From: Bdellovibrionales bacterium
GTDB lineage: Bacteria > Bdellovibrionota > Bdellovibrionia > Bdellovibrionales > JAGQZY01
Direction of reading: 5' to 3'
Assembly: GCA_020435205.1 (NCBI GenBank)
Contig: JAGQZY010000015.1
Span: 1-42,866, forward strand
DNA length: 42,866 nucleotides
Numbering within the stretch: position 1 is the stretch's first letter; every line of letters begins with the position of its first letter. The notes under the pieces are model-generated. The model did not search any database. It was not told the DNA's origin and saw only the letters and a program-made list of their open reading frames with translations. Positions 25,427 through 33,472 of this stretch are shown in pieces. A program made the position numbers and the translations under genes.

Positions 25427-26748
25427 TGGATCTCCTGCAAAATTCGATAAAGGACCCGTATTTCCATAGGCACTTTGTCGGCAGAGGCAATGGACCGACC
25501 CGACAGGTTCTTAAGTCTTGGATAAAACTTTTCTAACAACGTCAGATGATTTTTTTGAGGGTGCTCAAAAGCCTTATCATAGCTCATTAGAAAATCCATA
25601 GGCTTAAGGTTGTGACTTTTAAAAACCCACAAGGCTGTTTTCTGAGAGTTGGTTGCCAATAAAGCTGTGAACAAGATTCTCGCTGTTATTAATCTCAGCT
25701 GAGAGTTAGGATGAAAGTCCCCAAGCAAAGTGAGCACCTTGCTCCATTGCTTTTGACTCGCCAAGGTGGACGCAAAATATATGGTGAGTGCTGGCGGAAG
25801 ATCCATATTCATTAACATTCCCTCGGACTCATCTGACGTCGCCTGACTTTTCAGGGGCGACGCTTCTACCCACCGGGAAAAGGCACAGGACATGCTTTCT
25901 TCGTCCTGCAGGCAAACTTGCTTAAGGTAATCATTGGATTTCTTATGATCTTTTGAATGGGAAAAAGCTAAGGCTAGATTCGCGAGGGCTGATTGATCAC
26001 CAAGCCACAGCGCATCTTTTGCTCGATTGCGTAGACATTCCTCTTTAATTTGACCCACAACAAAAAGTTCGAAGCTCGCTTCTAAATCATGGCCCACTTC
26101 CACCAATGCTTTATCACATTTTGATTTCTCAATGGCTGCAACATCCAATTGACTCAATGAAAGGATAAAATAAAGAGATCCAATAAACATAATCGCAATC
26201 AATGAGACAGCGGCCGTCACCCAGGCCTTGCGCTTCTCGCTGAGACTTGGATAACCGATAGGACTTTTAAGACTAATCACTAAGGTGTCCCCCACCCGAT
26301 CGTGGATGGGCCTACGCAACTCATGGGTAAAGATCGCCATGAAAGGAAGCCCTAGCAAAAGCATTTCGATGAAAATGGAAAGGCTTCGTAAAAAACTATC
26401 AACAAATCCTAAACGACCTCGATATGAGATCACCCGCACCGAAAAAAACTTTTTGCCAAGGGTTTGCCCCGACCACCACAGACAAAAAGTATTGTAAAAG
26501 ACAAAGATAGCCACAAACAAAAGTGAATTGGCCACACGCAAAGCGCTTTGGCTTGCTAATTCATTAAATAGCATGGACTCATAAATCCATCTTTTAATCG
26601 GTGATTGGAGCAATTGGACAATAGGAAGCAGTATCACGGCATCAACAATCAACGAGGCTAAGCGATCCGATGGGGAAGCTAAGCCAATAACACCGGATCC
26701 AAATTCCTGTGTGTTGCCCTGTGGAAAATACCGATTTTCTGCACCCAT
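25423..26748 (-). CDS. RDD family membrane protein with helical C-terminal domain
   Basis: A 441-residue protein. The first 165 residues form an RDD domain: SDRLASLIVDAVILL, a WWSGQTLGKKFFSVRV signature, and RRPIHDRVGDTLVIS with the final Arg/Asp. A further membrane segment near 180-200 leads to a soluble, helical, TPR-like region (about 210-441) with repeated short helices and several Cys. RDD proteins often form ion transporters or membrane anchors. It is the middle gene of a three-gene operon with the rhomboid gene (4-nt overlap) and the upstream membrane-anchored gene (40-nt gap). No clear ribosome site precedes the ATG. Confidence 0.82.
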   Translation of the reverse strand: MGAENRYFPQGNTQEFGSGVIGLASPSDRLASLIVDAVILLPIVQLLQSPIKRWIYESMLFNELASQSALRVANSLLFVAIFVFYNTFCLWWSGQTLGKKFFSVRVISYRGRLGFVDSFLRSLSIFIEMLLLGLPFMAIFTHELRRPIHDRVGDTLVISLKSPIGYPSLSEKRKAWVTAAVSLIAIMFIGSLYFILSLSQLDVAAIEKSKCDKALVEVGHDLEASFELFVVGQIKEECLRNRAKDALWLGDQSALANLALAFSHSKDHKKSNDYLKQVCLQDEESMSCAFSRWVEASPLKSQATSDESEGMLMNMDLPPALTIYFASTLASQKQWSKVLTLLGDFHPNSQLRLITARILFTALLATNSQKTALWVFKSHNLKPMDFLMSYDKAFEHPQKNHLTLLEKFYPRLKNLSGRSIASADKVPMEIRVLYRILQEIQ

Positions 26749-26788
26749 AGGGGCTCATCGGTAGAAAAGCGCCTCAATTTGAGCAATA

Positions 26789-27403
26789 TTACTGTACGGT
26801 CATCGATATTAATCGATTGGCGTCGTCTTTAATGAGCTGAATCAGACCTTGATCCTGACCGCTAGAATCCGTCAGACGAAAGCGTTCAATTTGTAGCTGG
26901 CCGTTCGTCTCTTCGTGCACTTTTTGAGCGCTCGCCACTTGCTTGCCAAATAAAGCAAGGTGACGTTTTACAAAACTCGCACTGTCTTTAATACGGGTTG
27001 GTTTATTTTCTGTAGAAGCCGAAAACTCAGCCTGGCGAACAAATCCTTCTTCCATGCGAAGGGTGTACTTTCCCTCAAGGGTTCCAAAAGCCAATTGATC
27101 ATAGAGACTGGGGTTTTGGCCAATACTAGCCAAATCTCGCTCATCACTTTGATCGAGAACCTCAAAAGCTCGGTTTTCCCAGGACACCTTAACAATGGGC
27201 TCAATACTCGCAATTCCGCGATCGTGGGTACGGGTCATTTTAGATTCCCCTCCCCGAGCTGATAATAAAGTTGAATTGATCCCCACCGACAAAACTAGCA
27301 TCAAAGCTAGAGTCCCAGAAATCATCCATTTGATTTCTTTGTCAGACATACTAATACTAGAATTACTTTTTTTCGGGAATAAAATCAAATTATCATTAGA
27401 CAT
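26789..27403 (-). CDS. Membrane-anchored hypothetical protein
   Basis: A 204-residue protein with a short cytoplasmic N-terminus (FPKKSN), one membrane segment (about 28-48, MISGTLALMLVLSVGIN) and a soluble domain (about 60-204) with alternating beta-like strands, e.g. GKYTLRMEEGFVRQAEF and ERFRLTDSSGQ. The domain is probably periplasmic. The ATG has GGGGGG four bases upstream. It is the first gene of an operon with the RDD protein and rhomboid protease genes, so it might assist or be cleaved by the rhomboid; its single membrane segment is a suitable substrate form. That is inference. Confidence 0.68.
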   Translation of the reverse strand: MSNDNLILFPKKSNSSISMSDKEIKWMISGTLALMLVLSVGINSTLLSARGGESKMTRTHDRGIASIEPIVKVSWENRAFEVLDQSDERDLASIGQNPSLYDQLAFGTLEGKYTLRMEEGFVRQAEFSASTENKPTRIKDSASFVKRHLALFGKQVASAQKVHEETNGQLQIERFRLTDSSGQDQGLIQLIKDDANRLISMTVQ

Positions 27404-27589
27404 ATGTCCCCCCTATGCTGCTCTTTTGAACTGCAATTTAGCGGCCAGGCGAGGGCTCATTTATCCACAGTAGGACGTTTAGATTTTGGACAAATGGACA
27501 AAATAGGCTAGACGTTTCAATATGATACAGTTAAATTCTGACCTAGACTTCCTTGTTTTTTTGACATTTAAGACAGCTGGGGGATCCAT

Positions 27590-28072
27590 TTGAAGCTCTA
27601 TATTATTCGCCATGCCCATGCAGAAGAAAGACACACCTTCGCCCTGACCGGAAAGCCCGATTCTAAGCGACCTCTCACCGATCGTGGCCGTGACCGCATG
27701 AAAAAGGTGATTACTTATTTTAAAAAGCAGGAACCCGATATCGATTTATTTTTACAAAGTGAACTGACTCGGTCGCAACAGACAGTGGATCTTTTTAAAG
27801 ATTTTTATAAAACAGCAAAAGTTGAAACCTCTGATTTTTTAAATCCTGGGCACTCGGCTCGCGCTCTTTTTGATAAAATTCAAAGTTATGACTTAGATTC
27901 TCTCGCGATTGTTGGCCATGAACCTGACCTTGGTCATTTTTTAAGTTGGGTTCTGTTTCGTCAAGCCACCGATCACTTTCCCCTTAAAAAAGGGGGCATC
28001 GCTAAAGTGGATCTTTATAAAGATGGAAGAGCCTATTTGAAATGGCTGCTTCGCCCCAAACTTATTTGTTAA
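27590..28072 (+). CDS. sixA: Phosphohistidine phosphatase SixA
   Basis: A 160-residue cytoplasmic phosphatase of the histidine-phosphatase superfamily. The catalytic His is H8 in YIIRHAHAEE; KRPLTDRGRDRM and SELTRSQQT match SixA, and a second active His is in VGHEPDLGHFL. The length equals SixA (161 aa), which removes phosphate from phosphohistidine in signalling or PTS proteins. The TTG start has GGGGGA upstream. It has its own terminator, shared with the convergent Fis-type gene. Regulators with His phosphotransfer domains are the likely partner, but none is in the window. Confidence 0.85.
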   Translation: MKLYIIRHAHAEERHTFALTGKPDSKRPLTDRGRDRMKKVITYFKKQEPDIDLFLQSELTRSQQTVDLFKDFYKTAKVETSDFLNPGHSARALFDKIQSYDLDSLAIVGHEPDLGHFLSWVLFRQATDHFPLKKGGIAKVDLYKDGRAYLKWLLRPKLIC

Positions 28073-28082
28073 AGACCAAAAA

Positions 28083-28109
28083 AAAAGCCAACCCTTGCGG
28101 TTGGCTTTT
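28083..28109. terminator. Bidirectional terminator between sixA and the Fis-type gene
   Basis: Perfect stem GCCAACC / GGTTGGC with a 5-nt loop, flanked by an A-run on the left and a T-run on the right. It serves both convergent genes. Confidence 0.9.
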
Positions 28110-28131
28110 GACTTTGCTTCTCTATCGAACC

Positions 28132-28521
28132 TTAAGCCGCTTTCTTTCTGCGTGCTGAGGAAGGATCAATATTATAGAGCTTCACTTTGCGGTAAAGTGT
28201 CGCACGACCAATGCCAAGAGCTTTCGCCGCTTCCGTTAAGTTTCCGCGGAAAGCATGAATCGCTTGCTCGATCGCTTGGGCTTCCAAATCATTCATCTTA
28301 GCCACTTTACTGTTGTGGGACTGTGAAGGAAAAGGAACAATATTATTAGAGTAACCAGCATTGGTGTCTAAAGGATTAGAACCAGAAGCTAGACTCGGGA
28401 AATGACTTTGCGAATTGGGGTTGCGAACCTCGCACTCCATCCCGCAGTTGGCAGCAAAGTCTCTTGCCTTTTGAATCAAGACAGGATCTTCACTCACTAC
28501 GATAAATTTAGACTGTGTCAT
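28132..28521 (-). CDS. Fis-type helix-turn-helix regulator with receiver-like N-terminus
   Basis: A 129-residue protein. The C-terminal 50 residues (about 75-122) form a Fis/NtrC-type helix-turn-helix: EAQAIEQAIHAFRGNLTEAAK, ALGIGRATLYRKVKLY. The N-terminus FIVVSEDPVLIQKARDF looks like the first strand and helix of a response-regulator receiver, but the rest of the receiver and the AAA+ sigma-54 domain are absent. A Ser/Asn-rich linker connects them. It may be a shortened sigma-54 activator acting only as a DNA-binding factor. GGGAGG lies eight bases before the ATG. It could bind its own upstream region, where a 12-bp direct repeat lies. Confidence 0.78.
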   Translation of the reverse strand: MTQSKFIVVSEDPVLIQKARDFAANCGMECEVRNPNSQSHFPSLASGSNPLDTNAGYSNNIVPFPSQSHNSKVAKMNDLEAQAIEQAIHAFRGNLTEAAKALGIGRATLYRKVKLYNIDPSSARRKKAA

Positions 28522-28846
28522 AATGGATACCTCCCAAACCCTTTTTTGTTTCGTTATGACTATGAAGTCTCAAATGTGTGACTTACAAAAACCCTATCGG
28601 CGGTTCATCTTGAGAAGATGAGGAAAAAAATTCCCCGTTTTTAGTCCAGATCGATAACTTCATGATTTTATTAAGGAACTTTCAATATAAAAAATTTTTA
28701 TATCCTTTTGGGGCGGCAAATTCTTCCGAACTTCTCAAAGTGAGACACTTTTTGAGACATTTTTCTTCCTTGATCGCTTCATTAATATCCATTACCAATT
28801 GAAACACTGATACGCCTTAAAACGGCGCATGGACGGGGGTTTCCGC
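28522..28846. other. Intergenic region between the Fis-type gene and msrA
   Basis: A 325-bp AT-rich divergent region with no credible gene. It contains a 12-bp tandem direct repeat (TGAGACACTTTT then TGAGACATTTTT, 28741-28764), a stretch of alternating A/T near 28685, and presumably the promoters of both genes. No clear -35/-10 pair could be assigned. Confidence 0.6.
28741..28764 (+). repeat. 12-bp tandem direct repeat, candidate operator
   Basis: Two adjacent copies of TGAGACAYTTTT that differ at one base, in the divergent region between the Fis-type gene and msrA. A 12-bp spacing would place two protein units about one helical turn apart. Its regulator is unknown. Confidence 0.5.
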
Positions 28847-29332
28847 ATGATCAAAACTTGTGTGCTCGCTGGTGGATGTTTTTGGGGAGTGGAAGAACTC
28901 TTTCGTAAACAAAAAGGTGTTGTTAAAACCCGGGTGGGTTACACTGGCGGCACTTTAGAAAACCCAACCTACGAAGACGTAAAAAAAGGTCATACTGGCC
29001 ACGCCGAAGCCATTGAAGTGAGCTTTGATGACAGCCAAACCAATTACAAAAATATCTTCCATTATTTTTTTAGTATTCACGACCCCACCACCCTCAATCA
29101 ACAGGGTAATGATATTGGGTCCCAGTATCGGTCGGCCATTTTTTATAACAGTGACGAAGAAAAGCGAGACGCTTTTGAAACCATTGAAGAGGTCAAGCAA
29201 GCTGGTTTTTGGCAAAAGCCTATCCAAACGGAAGTCATTCCCTTAAAGACTTTTTATAGCGCCGAAGAGTATCACCAGGATTATCTACAAAAAAATCCTG
29301 GTGGATACACTTGTCATTTTGAACGCTATTAG
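28847..29332 (+). CDS. msrA: Peptide methionine sulfoxide reductase MsrA
   Basis: A 161-residue cytoplasmic enzyme that reduces methionine-S-sulfoxide in proteins. The catalytic Cys is C11 in GGCFWGVEE; the family stretches RVGYTGG, GHAEAIEV, NQQGNDIGSQYRSAIFY and EYHQDYL are all present. I use the ATG at 28847, which has GGGGG seven bases upstream, not the ATG six codons earlier. The enzyme is short for MsrA and has no MsrB fusion. Its stop overlaps the convergent lipoprotein gene by 4 nt. It fits a set of oxidative-stress genes in the window with hslO. Confidence 0.95.
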   Translation: MIKTCVLAGGCFWGVEELFRKQKGVVKTRVGYTGGTLENPTYEDVKKGHTGHAEAIEVSFDDSQTNYKNIFHYFFSIHDPTTLNQQGNDIGSQYRSAIFYNSDEEKRDAFETIEEVKQAGFWQKPIQTEVIPLKTFYSAEEYHQDYLQKNPGGYTCHFERY

Positions 29333-29769
29333 TTGTGGCTCGGATTCCAGCTCTTGTTATTTCCATGGTTGCCACTTCCATGGCTCCAACCCTTGTCATC
29401 TTGGCTTCCAGATTGACCCTGGCCACGGTGATCATCCTTCCAAGGATTTTTACGGGATCTGCGATGGTTGTCACCAAAGGGGTTAAACCCGAATCGTCCG
29501 TTTTTATCCCTTCCGAAAGACTCACAGGTGACATTGAGGTTCAAACCCAAGCAGTCATTTTGAAATTTATCACAGCGGGCATCGCCAGCACAGTTATTAT
29601 TAAACGAATCGTCGGCAAGGGCCACACACATATCGGAAAGTGAAGAAAAGCTTTTGGCCCCGGTTGCACAGTTGTTCACTTTGAAATCATAGCTATATTG
29701 CTCATCACGGCTCTTCCCGCAGGAAACAAAAAACATGGCAACGACTATCAATAGAATTGTCACCTTCAT
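29329..29769 (-). CDS. Lipoprotein with His/Asn/Gly-rich tail
   Basis: A 146-residue lipoprotein: signal peptide MKVTILLIVVAMF and lipobox FVSC, so Cys17 is lipidated. The first half of the mature part has five Cys, compatible with two disulfides; the second half (about 90-146) is low-complexity and rich in Gly, Asn, His, Ser, Asp and Arg (NHRRSRKNPWKDDH, WSHGSGNHGNNK), possibly metal-binding or unstructured. GGGGAGG lies four bases before the ATG. It lies 14 nt downstream of the CPBP gene and may share its transcript. No family is recognised. Confidence 0.68.
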   Translation of the reverse strand: MKVTILLIVVAMFFVSCGKSRDEQYSYDFKVNNCATGAKSFSSLSDMCVALADDSFNNNCAGDARCDKFQNDCLGLNLNVTCESFGRDKNGRFGFNPFGDNHRRSRKNPWKDDHRGQGQSGSQDDKGWSHGSGNHGNNKSWNPSHN

Positions 29770-29783
29770 AAGGCCTCCCCTTA

Positions 29784-30746
29784 TTAAAATTGTGTTTGGT
29801 AAATCGGCACATAGATCGAAGCTTTTCGATCCCCCTGAGAAAAATTAGCTGCGAAGATGATGATGTCCCACCAGGTGTGTACAAAAATGGATTCGCTCAG
29901 GGTCCAATTGTTCTGTAGTGTTAACCATCCCAAATAATATCCTGCAACAAATTGCGCAACGGGATATGGATTTTCCGAGGAAATATGGGCCGCCGCAAAC
30001 AGCGTGGAAGTGGCTATATTGGACCAAAAGCTGTTTCCGAAGCTCTCACGAAAAAGGGGCATCATCCAGCCGCGAAACAGAGCCTCCTCACCCACTCCAG
30101 CATTGTAGGAGATCGCTCCAGTGAAAAGCACATCCTCACCATCCAGTGAACGAGTGTTGTAGTCATCGTTGGCTGAGACCCCAATCACTAGGCCAAGGCC
30201 AATCCCCAGCGGGATCAAGGTTGACCAACGAGTTAGAAAGGAAAACTGGAATGGGGCCAACATGAGCTCATCAACCCTCTCCCCTTCAGGGAGAAAGCTA
30301 TAATCTCCTCGGCCTTTGCGAAAGTTCACCGCTGTTCTAAAAGTATGGTACAGACTCAGGCTTCCTGCTAAGTCATAGGTTTTCATCCCCCACAGATAAG
30401 CTCTAACGTCAGAGTCTCTTTCTTCTAAATTAACTATATCCCTTGGGTTTTCTACCCGACCCTGAATGCGCTGGCTGGCCTGGGAGGCCGTCATCAAACC
30501 CGTCACCGCCAAGGCCGAATAAAGAGCCCCTGCTCTATTTTGATCGTTGATATATTGATTAATGCCCGGCAGGAGGTAAGAGGCGACGGGTGCCCAAAAA
30601 ATAGATTTTCGAGGATTATTTAGGTTTTTAGAGTCTAAATCAAAAATGGCCTTGCGCGACCAGGAGGAGGTCGTCTCTTCTGTCTGAGCAAAACCTGGCT
30701 GTGCACCGGCAACCAAACAAAGTAAAAGCAGAGCTTGAAAATTCAT
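29784..30746 (-). CDS. CPBP family intramembrane metalloprotease
   Basis: A 320-residue polytopic membrane protein of the CPBP/Abi/Rce1-like family. It has an N-terminal signal or membrane segment, a soluble loop, and then several membrane helices with the motifs GEEALFRG (E220, E221, R225), LFAAAH, and HTWWDII, which hold the expected Glu and His residues. Members cleave substrates within the membrane; targets here are unknown. The ATG at 30746 has GGAGG four bases upstream and I prefer it to the in-frame TTG four codons earlier. It is followed after 14 nt by the His-rich lipoprotein gene. Confidence 0.87.
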   Translation of the reverse strand: MNFQALLLLCLVAGAQPGFAQTEETTSSWSRKAIFDLDSKNLNNPRKSIFWAPVASYLLPGINQYINDQNRAGALYSALAVTGLMTASQASQRIQGRVENPRDIVNLEERDSDVRAYLWGMKTYDLAGSLSLYHTFRTAVNFRKGRGDYSFLPEGERVDELMLAPFQFSFLTRWSTLIPLGIGLGLVIGVSANDDYNTRSLDGEDVLFTGAISYNAGVGEEALFRGWMMPLFRESFGNSFWSNIATSTLFAAAHISSENPYPVAQFVAGYYLGWLTLQNNWTLSESIFVHTWWDIIIFAANFSQGDRKASIYVPIYQTQF

Positions 30747-30937
30747 GATTCCTCCCAAAAGAAACTATAAATAGGGGAATCCTTGACACTAGGAAACTGA
30801 TTTTGAAAATGACGCGTCCATTTTCGACCCCTTCGCTGTAAATTCTTCATCGACAAGGGCTTTTGCTTTCGCCCCTCAAGAAAATTGGCCATACTCCCCG
30901 CAAGCCATTGGGACTGAATATAAATCAAGGGGTCAAA

Positions 30938-32107
30938 ATGATTAAACGAATTCTTTTTGCAACAGTTGTTGCACTTTTTAGTTTTCCAGCTTTCGGGCAA
31001 AATTCTGATATTCAAGTGGAGCGCTTTCAATCCTCCATATCGATCCTGAAAAGTGTTTTCTTTAATAACCAAAACAGTAGTTTTTATGATCTTGACGACG
31101 TGGCTAGAAAAATGCCGAAAGGACCCAACCGAGTTGCTGCCTTCAAACTGCAAGCCCTCGGCAAGGTTTATACTGATTATGACGGTAAAGATGGAAAAGA
31201 GTTCTTCAAAGACTCCATCCGCTTTGAGTTTAAAGGACTTGAAGATGCCATCGGTGAAGTCGACAAATGGGATAGCATCATTGAGGATCTCAAGGATCGA
31301 AACCCCATTCCTGAAAAAAAATTAGAAACAGCTAAAATTCGTTATGAAGTGGCCAAAGCCATTTTGAAATTTTTCCTAACCCAAGAGGAAGGTTACATTG
31401 AGACCTCATTTGTTGAAGAAAATCTTAGCGAGCACAATGAGAAGTTTATTAAAAATATCAAGAAAGGTCTTAAAAAATCAAAATATGAGAACAACCCTTG
31501 GTTTCCTTTCACTAGTGATTCTAAACTGGCTCGTATTGAGCAAGATCTCAATCAGTATGACTGGAAACCCTATGACAAAGACAGAAAATATGTAGTGAAA
31601 CATCTTATCGATCATATGGAAAACCTTGAAAAAACCCGTTTTAACTTTTCGCTTTTAGAAGACACCGAGACGGAAAAAGGTCTACACGAATACCGGCGCG
31701 AAGTGCGCTGGTTTGCAATGAAGGCGGGAGTGATCAACGGAACCATTAGCTTCCTTGATGATTGGAACAACCCTAATGATGATGGTGACGATTGCCCAAA
31801 CTTGGCCCTAAAAGGCATTGTCAAAGACGAGGCCTTGAAAGAGTCTAAATACTCAAAACTCCCTCAATCTCCTTTTCCCGAAAGAGAGGCTGTCTGTGGT
31901 ATCTCGCGCTGCCTATTTTATAAAATTTCTGATATTGTTGCCAAAGTCGGTGATATCAAAGATGAAGTCGAGCGCGGAAACTTTGCTGGCGGCAATGGCA
32001 ACGTCACTCCCCCAGATGCGCAAAAAGCTGTGGAGGAAATTTATCGGGAAATGGTAAAACTTGAACTCCTCCCGCAAATTCGCTACCAGCTCAACAAATG
32101 CCTATAA
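30938..32107 (+). CDS. Exported hypothetical protein
   Basis: A protein of 389 residues with a signal peptide MIKRILFATVVALFSF and likely cleavage after AFG or AFGQ. The mature part is mainly helical and charged. GLHEYRREVRWFAM (about 250) resembles the His/Arg helix of CHAD domains (phosphate-binding), but the other CHAD features are not clear. Near the C-terminus are several Cys (DDCPN, VCGISRC) and a final NKCL. I chose the ATG at 30938 because AAGGGG lies five bases upstream; the 25-codon upstream extension would spoil the signal peptide. Its stop is one base from the convergent symporter gene. The function is not known. Confidence 0.65.
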   Translation: MIKRILFATVVALFSFPAFGQNSDIQVERFQSSISILKSVFFNNQNSSFYDLDDVARKMPKGPNRVAAFKLQALGKVYTDYDGKDGKEFFKDSIRFEFKGLEDAIGEVDKWDSIIEDLKDRNPIPEKKLETAKIRYEVAKAILKFFLTQEEGYIETSFVEENLSEHNEKFIKNIKKGLKKSKYENNPWFPFTSDSKLARIEQDLNQYDWKPYDKDRKYVVKHLIDHMENLEKTRFNFSLLEDTETEKGLHEYRREVRWFAMKAGVINGTISFLDDWNNPNDDGDDCPNLALKGIVKDEALKESKYSKLPQSPFPEREAVCGISRCLFYKISDIVAKVGDIKDEVERGNFAGGNGNVTPPDAQKAVEEIYREMVKLELLPQIRYQLNKCL

Positions 32108-32108
32108 A

Positions 32109-33413
32109 CTATTTGGAAGAGCCCTGCGGCGGATGAAGCTGACCTTCGGAAGCCGCAACCACTGTAGCCACCACAGCGTCACCAGTAACGTTGGTCACAG
32201 TTCTCATCATATCCAAAATACGATCCACCCCCAGAATTAAAGCAATCCCCGCGCTGGGCACACCAATGGACTCTAAAATCACAACCAGCATAATGATACC
32301 GGCACCAGGGACAGCCGCCGTTCCAATGGAGGCAAGCACCGCCGTTAAAATAATAGTCAGCTGATCGCCAAAGCTGAGGCCAATTCCCATAGCTTGAGAA
32401 ATAAAAATTGCCGCGACAGCCTGATAAAGGCCTGTGCCGTCCATATTGATCGTTGCCCCCAACGGAAGGACAAAAGAAGCGACCTCTTCTGAGATCCCCA
32501 GTTCTTCTTCACAGCGTTCCATTGTTAAAGGCAATGTGGCCCCACTGGAGCTGGTAGAAAATGCGAGCAATTGGGCTGGGGCCATCCCTCGCACAAAGGT
32601 CATAATGGGCAAGGGAGTGAAAAGTTTTAATATGGCTGGCAAGACCAGCAAGGAGTGAATGCCTAAGCCTAAAACCACAGCCACACAATAAAGGCCGAGG
32701 GCCCCTAGCAGTTCCAGAATTTGGTCCATGCCCTGGCCAGCAAAGGCCGTGACCGTTTTAGCCAGAAGTGCAAATACCCCTAAAGGCGCCATCAACATGA
32801 TCATGTCCACCATACGTATAATGACATCATTTGCACTATGAAAAAAATCGATGAGCGATTGAGCCTTCTTTTGCTCCACTTGGATCAGACCAATACCAAA
32901 GAGAATCGAGAAAAACACAATCTGCAACATAAGGCGATTGTCGGTTGCTGCTGCAAAAATATTGTCTGGAACCATGTCAACTAATGGCTGCAGAGGTCCT
33001 CTTTGCTTTGCTAACTCAGCATTGGTCGAACTTTGGGCGACATCATCCTTATAGACCTCCTGCAACTGCTCGCGCATATTATCTGGAACAGACAGCCCAG
33101 GATTAATAACATTCGCGACTAAAATGCCGATGACTAAAGCAATGGCCGTGGTGATCAAATAAAGTCCAATCGTCTTGCCGCCAATGCGCGATAACTTTTG
33201 CAAATCTGATAGCGAAGCCACCCCTGTGATTAAGGAAGCTAAAACAAGAGGAACAGCAATCAATTTTAAAAGTCGAACAAAAATGGTTCCAAAGGGATTG
33301 ATCCAATCCTGGGTGAATTGAACCCAACCCATTCGAACTGCCAAAATTCCGTAGAGAAGACCAAAAACAAGACCCAAGAGAATCTGAATGTGGAGGGGCA
33401 TTTTTTTTAGCAT
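32109..33413 (-). CDS. Dicarboxylate/amino acid:cation symporter (DAACS/SLC1)
   Basis: A 434-residue inner-membrane symporter for glutamate, aspartate or C4-dicarboxylates driven by Na+ or H+. Family signatures are FVRLLKLIAVPLVL, the Ser-rich hairpin SSSGATLPLT, ATINMDGTGLY (NMDGT) and ALILGVDRILDMMRTVTNVTGD with the substrate-binding Asp, Arg and Asn. Length matches GltP/DctA. A periplasmic loop (about 115-150) is longer than usual, with NMREQLQEVYKDDVAQSS. The ribosome site is AGGG at a somewhat long distance; a second ATG lies four codons later. It would feed amino-acid catabolism with PutA. Confidence 0.93.
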   Translation of the reverse strand: MLKKMPLHIQILLGLVFGLLYGILAVRMGWVQFTQDWINPFGTIFVRLLKLIAVPLVLASLITGVASLSDLQKLSRIGGKTIGLYLITTAIALVIGILVANVINPGLSVPDNMREQLQEVYKDDVAQSSTNAELAKQRGPLQPLVDMVPDNIFAAATDNRLMLQIVFFSILFGIGLIQVEQKKAQSLIDFFHSANDVIIRMVDMIMLMAPLGVFALLAKTVTAFAGQGMDQILELLGALGLYCVAVVLGLGIHSLLVLPAILKLFTPLPIMTFVRGMAPAQLLAFSTSSSGATLPLTMERCEEELGISEEVASFVLPLGATINMDGTGLYQAVAAIFISQAMGIGLSFGDQLTIILTAVLASIGTAAVPGAGIIMLVVILESIGVPSAGIALILGVDRILDMMRTVTNVTGDAVVATVVAASEGQLHPPQGSSK

Positions 33414-33472
33414 AGAGAATCACCCTAGCAAATTTTTTAGGAATGGGTGAGGATTTTCTCGGGGAATCTTAA

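Noticed and set aside
27561-27589. TTGACA upstream of sixA as a -35 element
   Set aside because: The -10 position 17 bp later is ATCCAT and overlaps the ribosome site, so it cannot drive this gene.
30743-31153. 136-residue open frame on the minus strand
   Set aside because: It covers the start of the exported-protein gene on the plus strand and the CPBP upstream region, has no ribosome site, and its composition is not protein-like.
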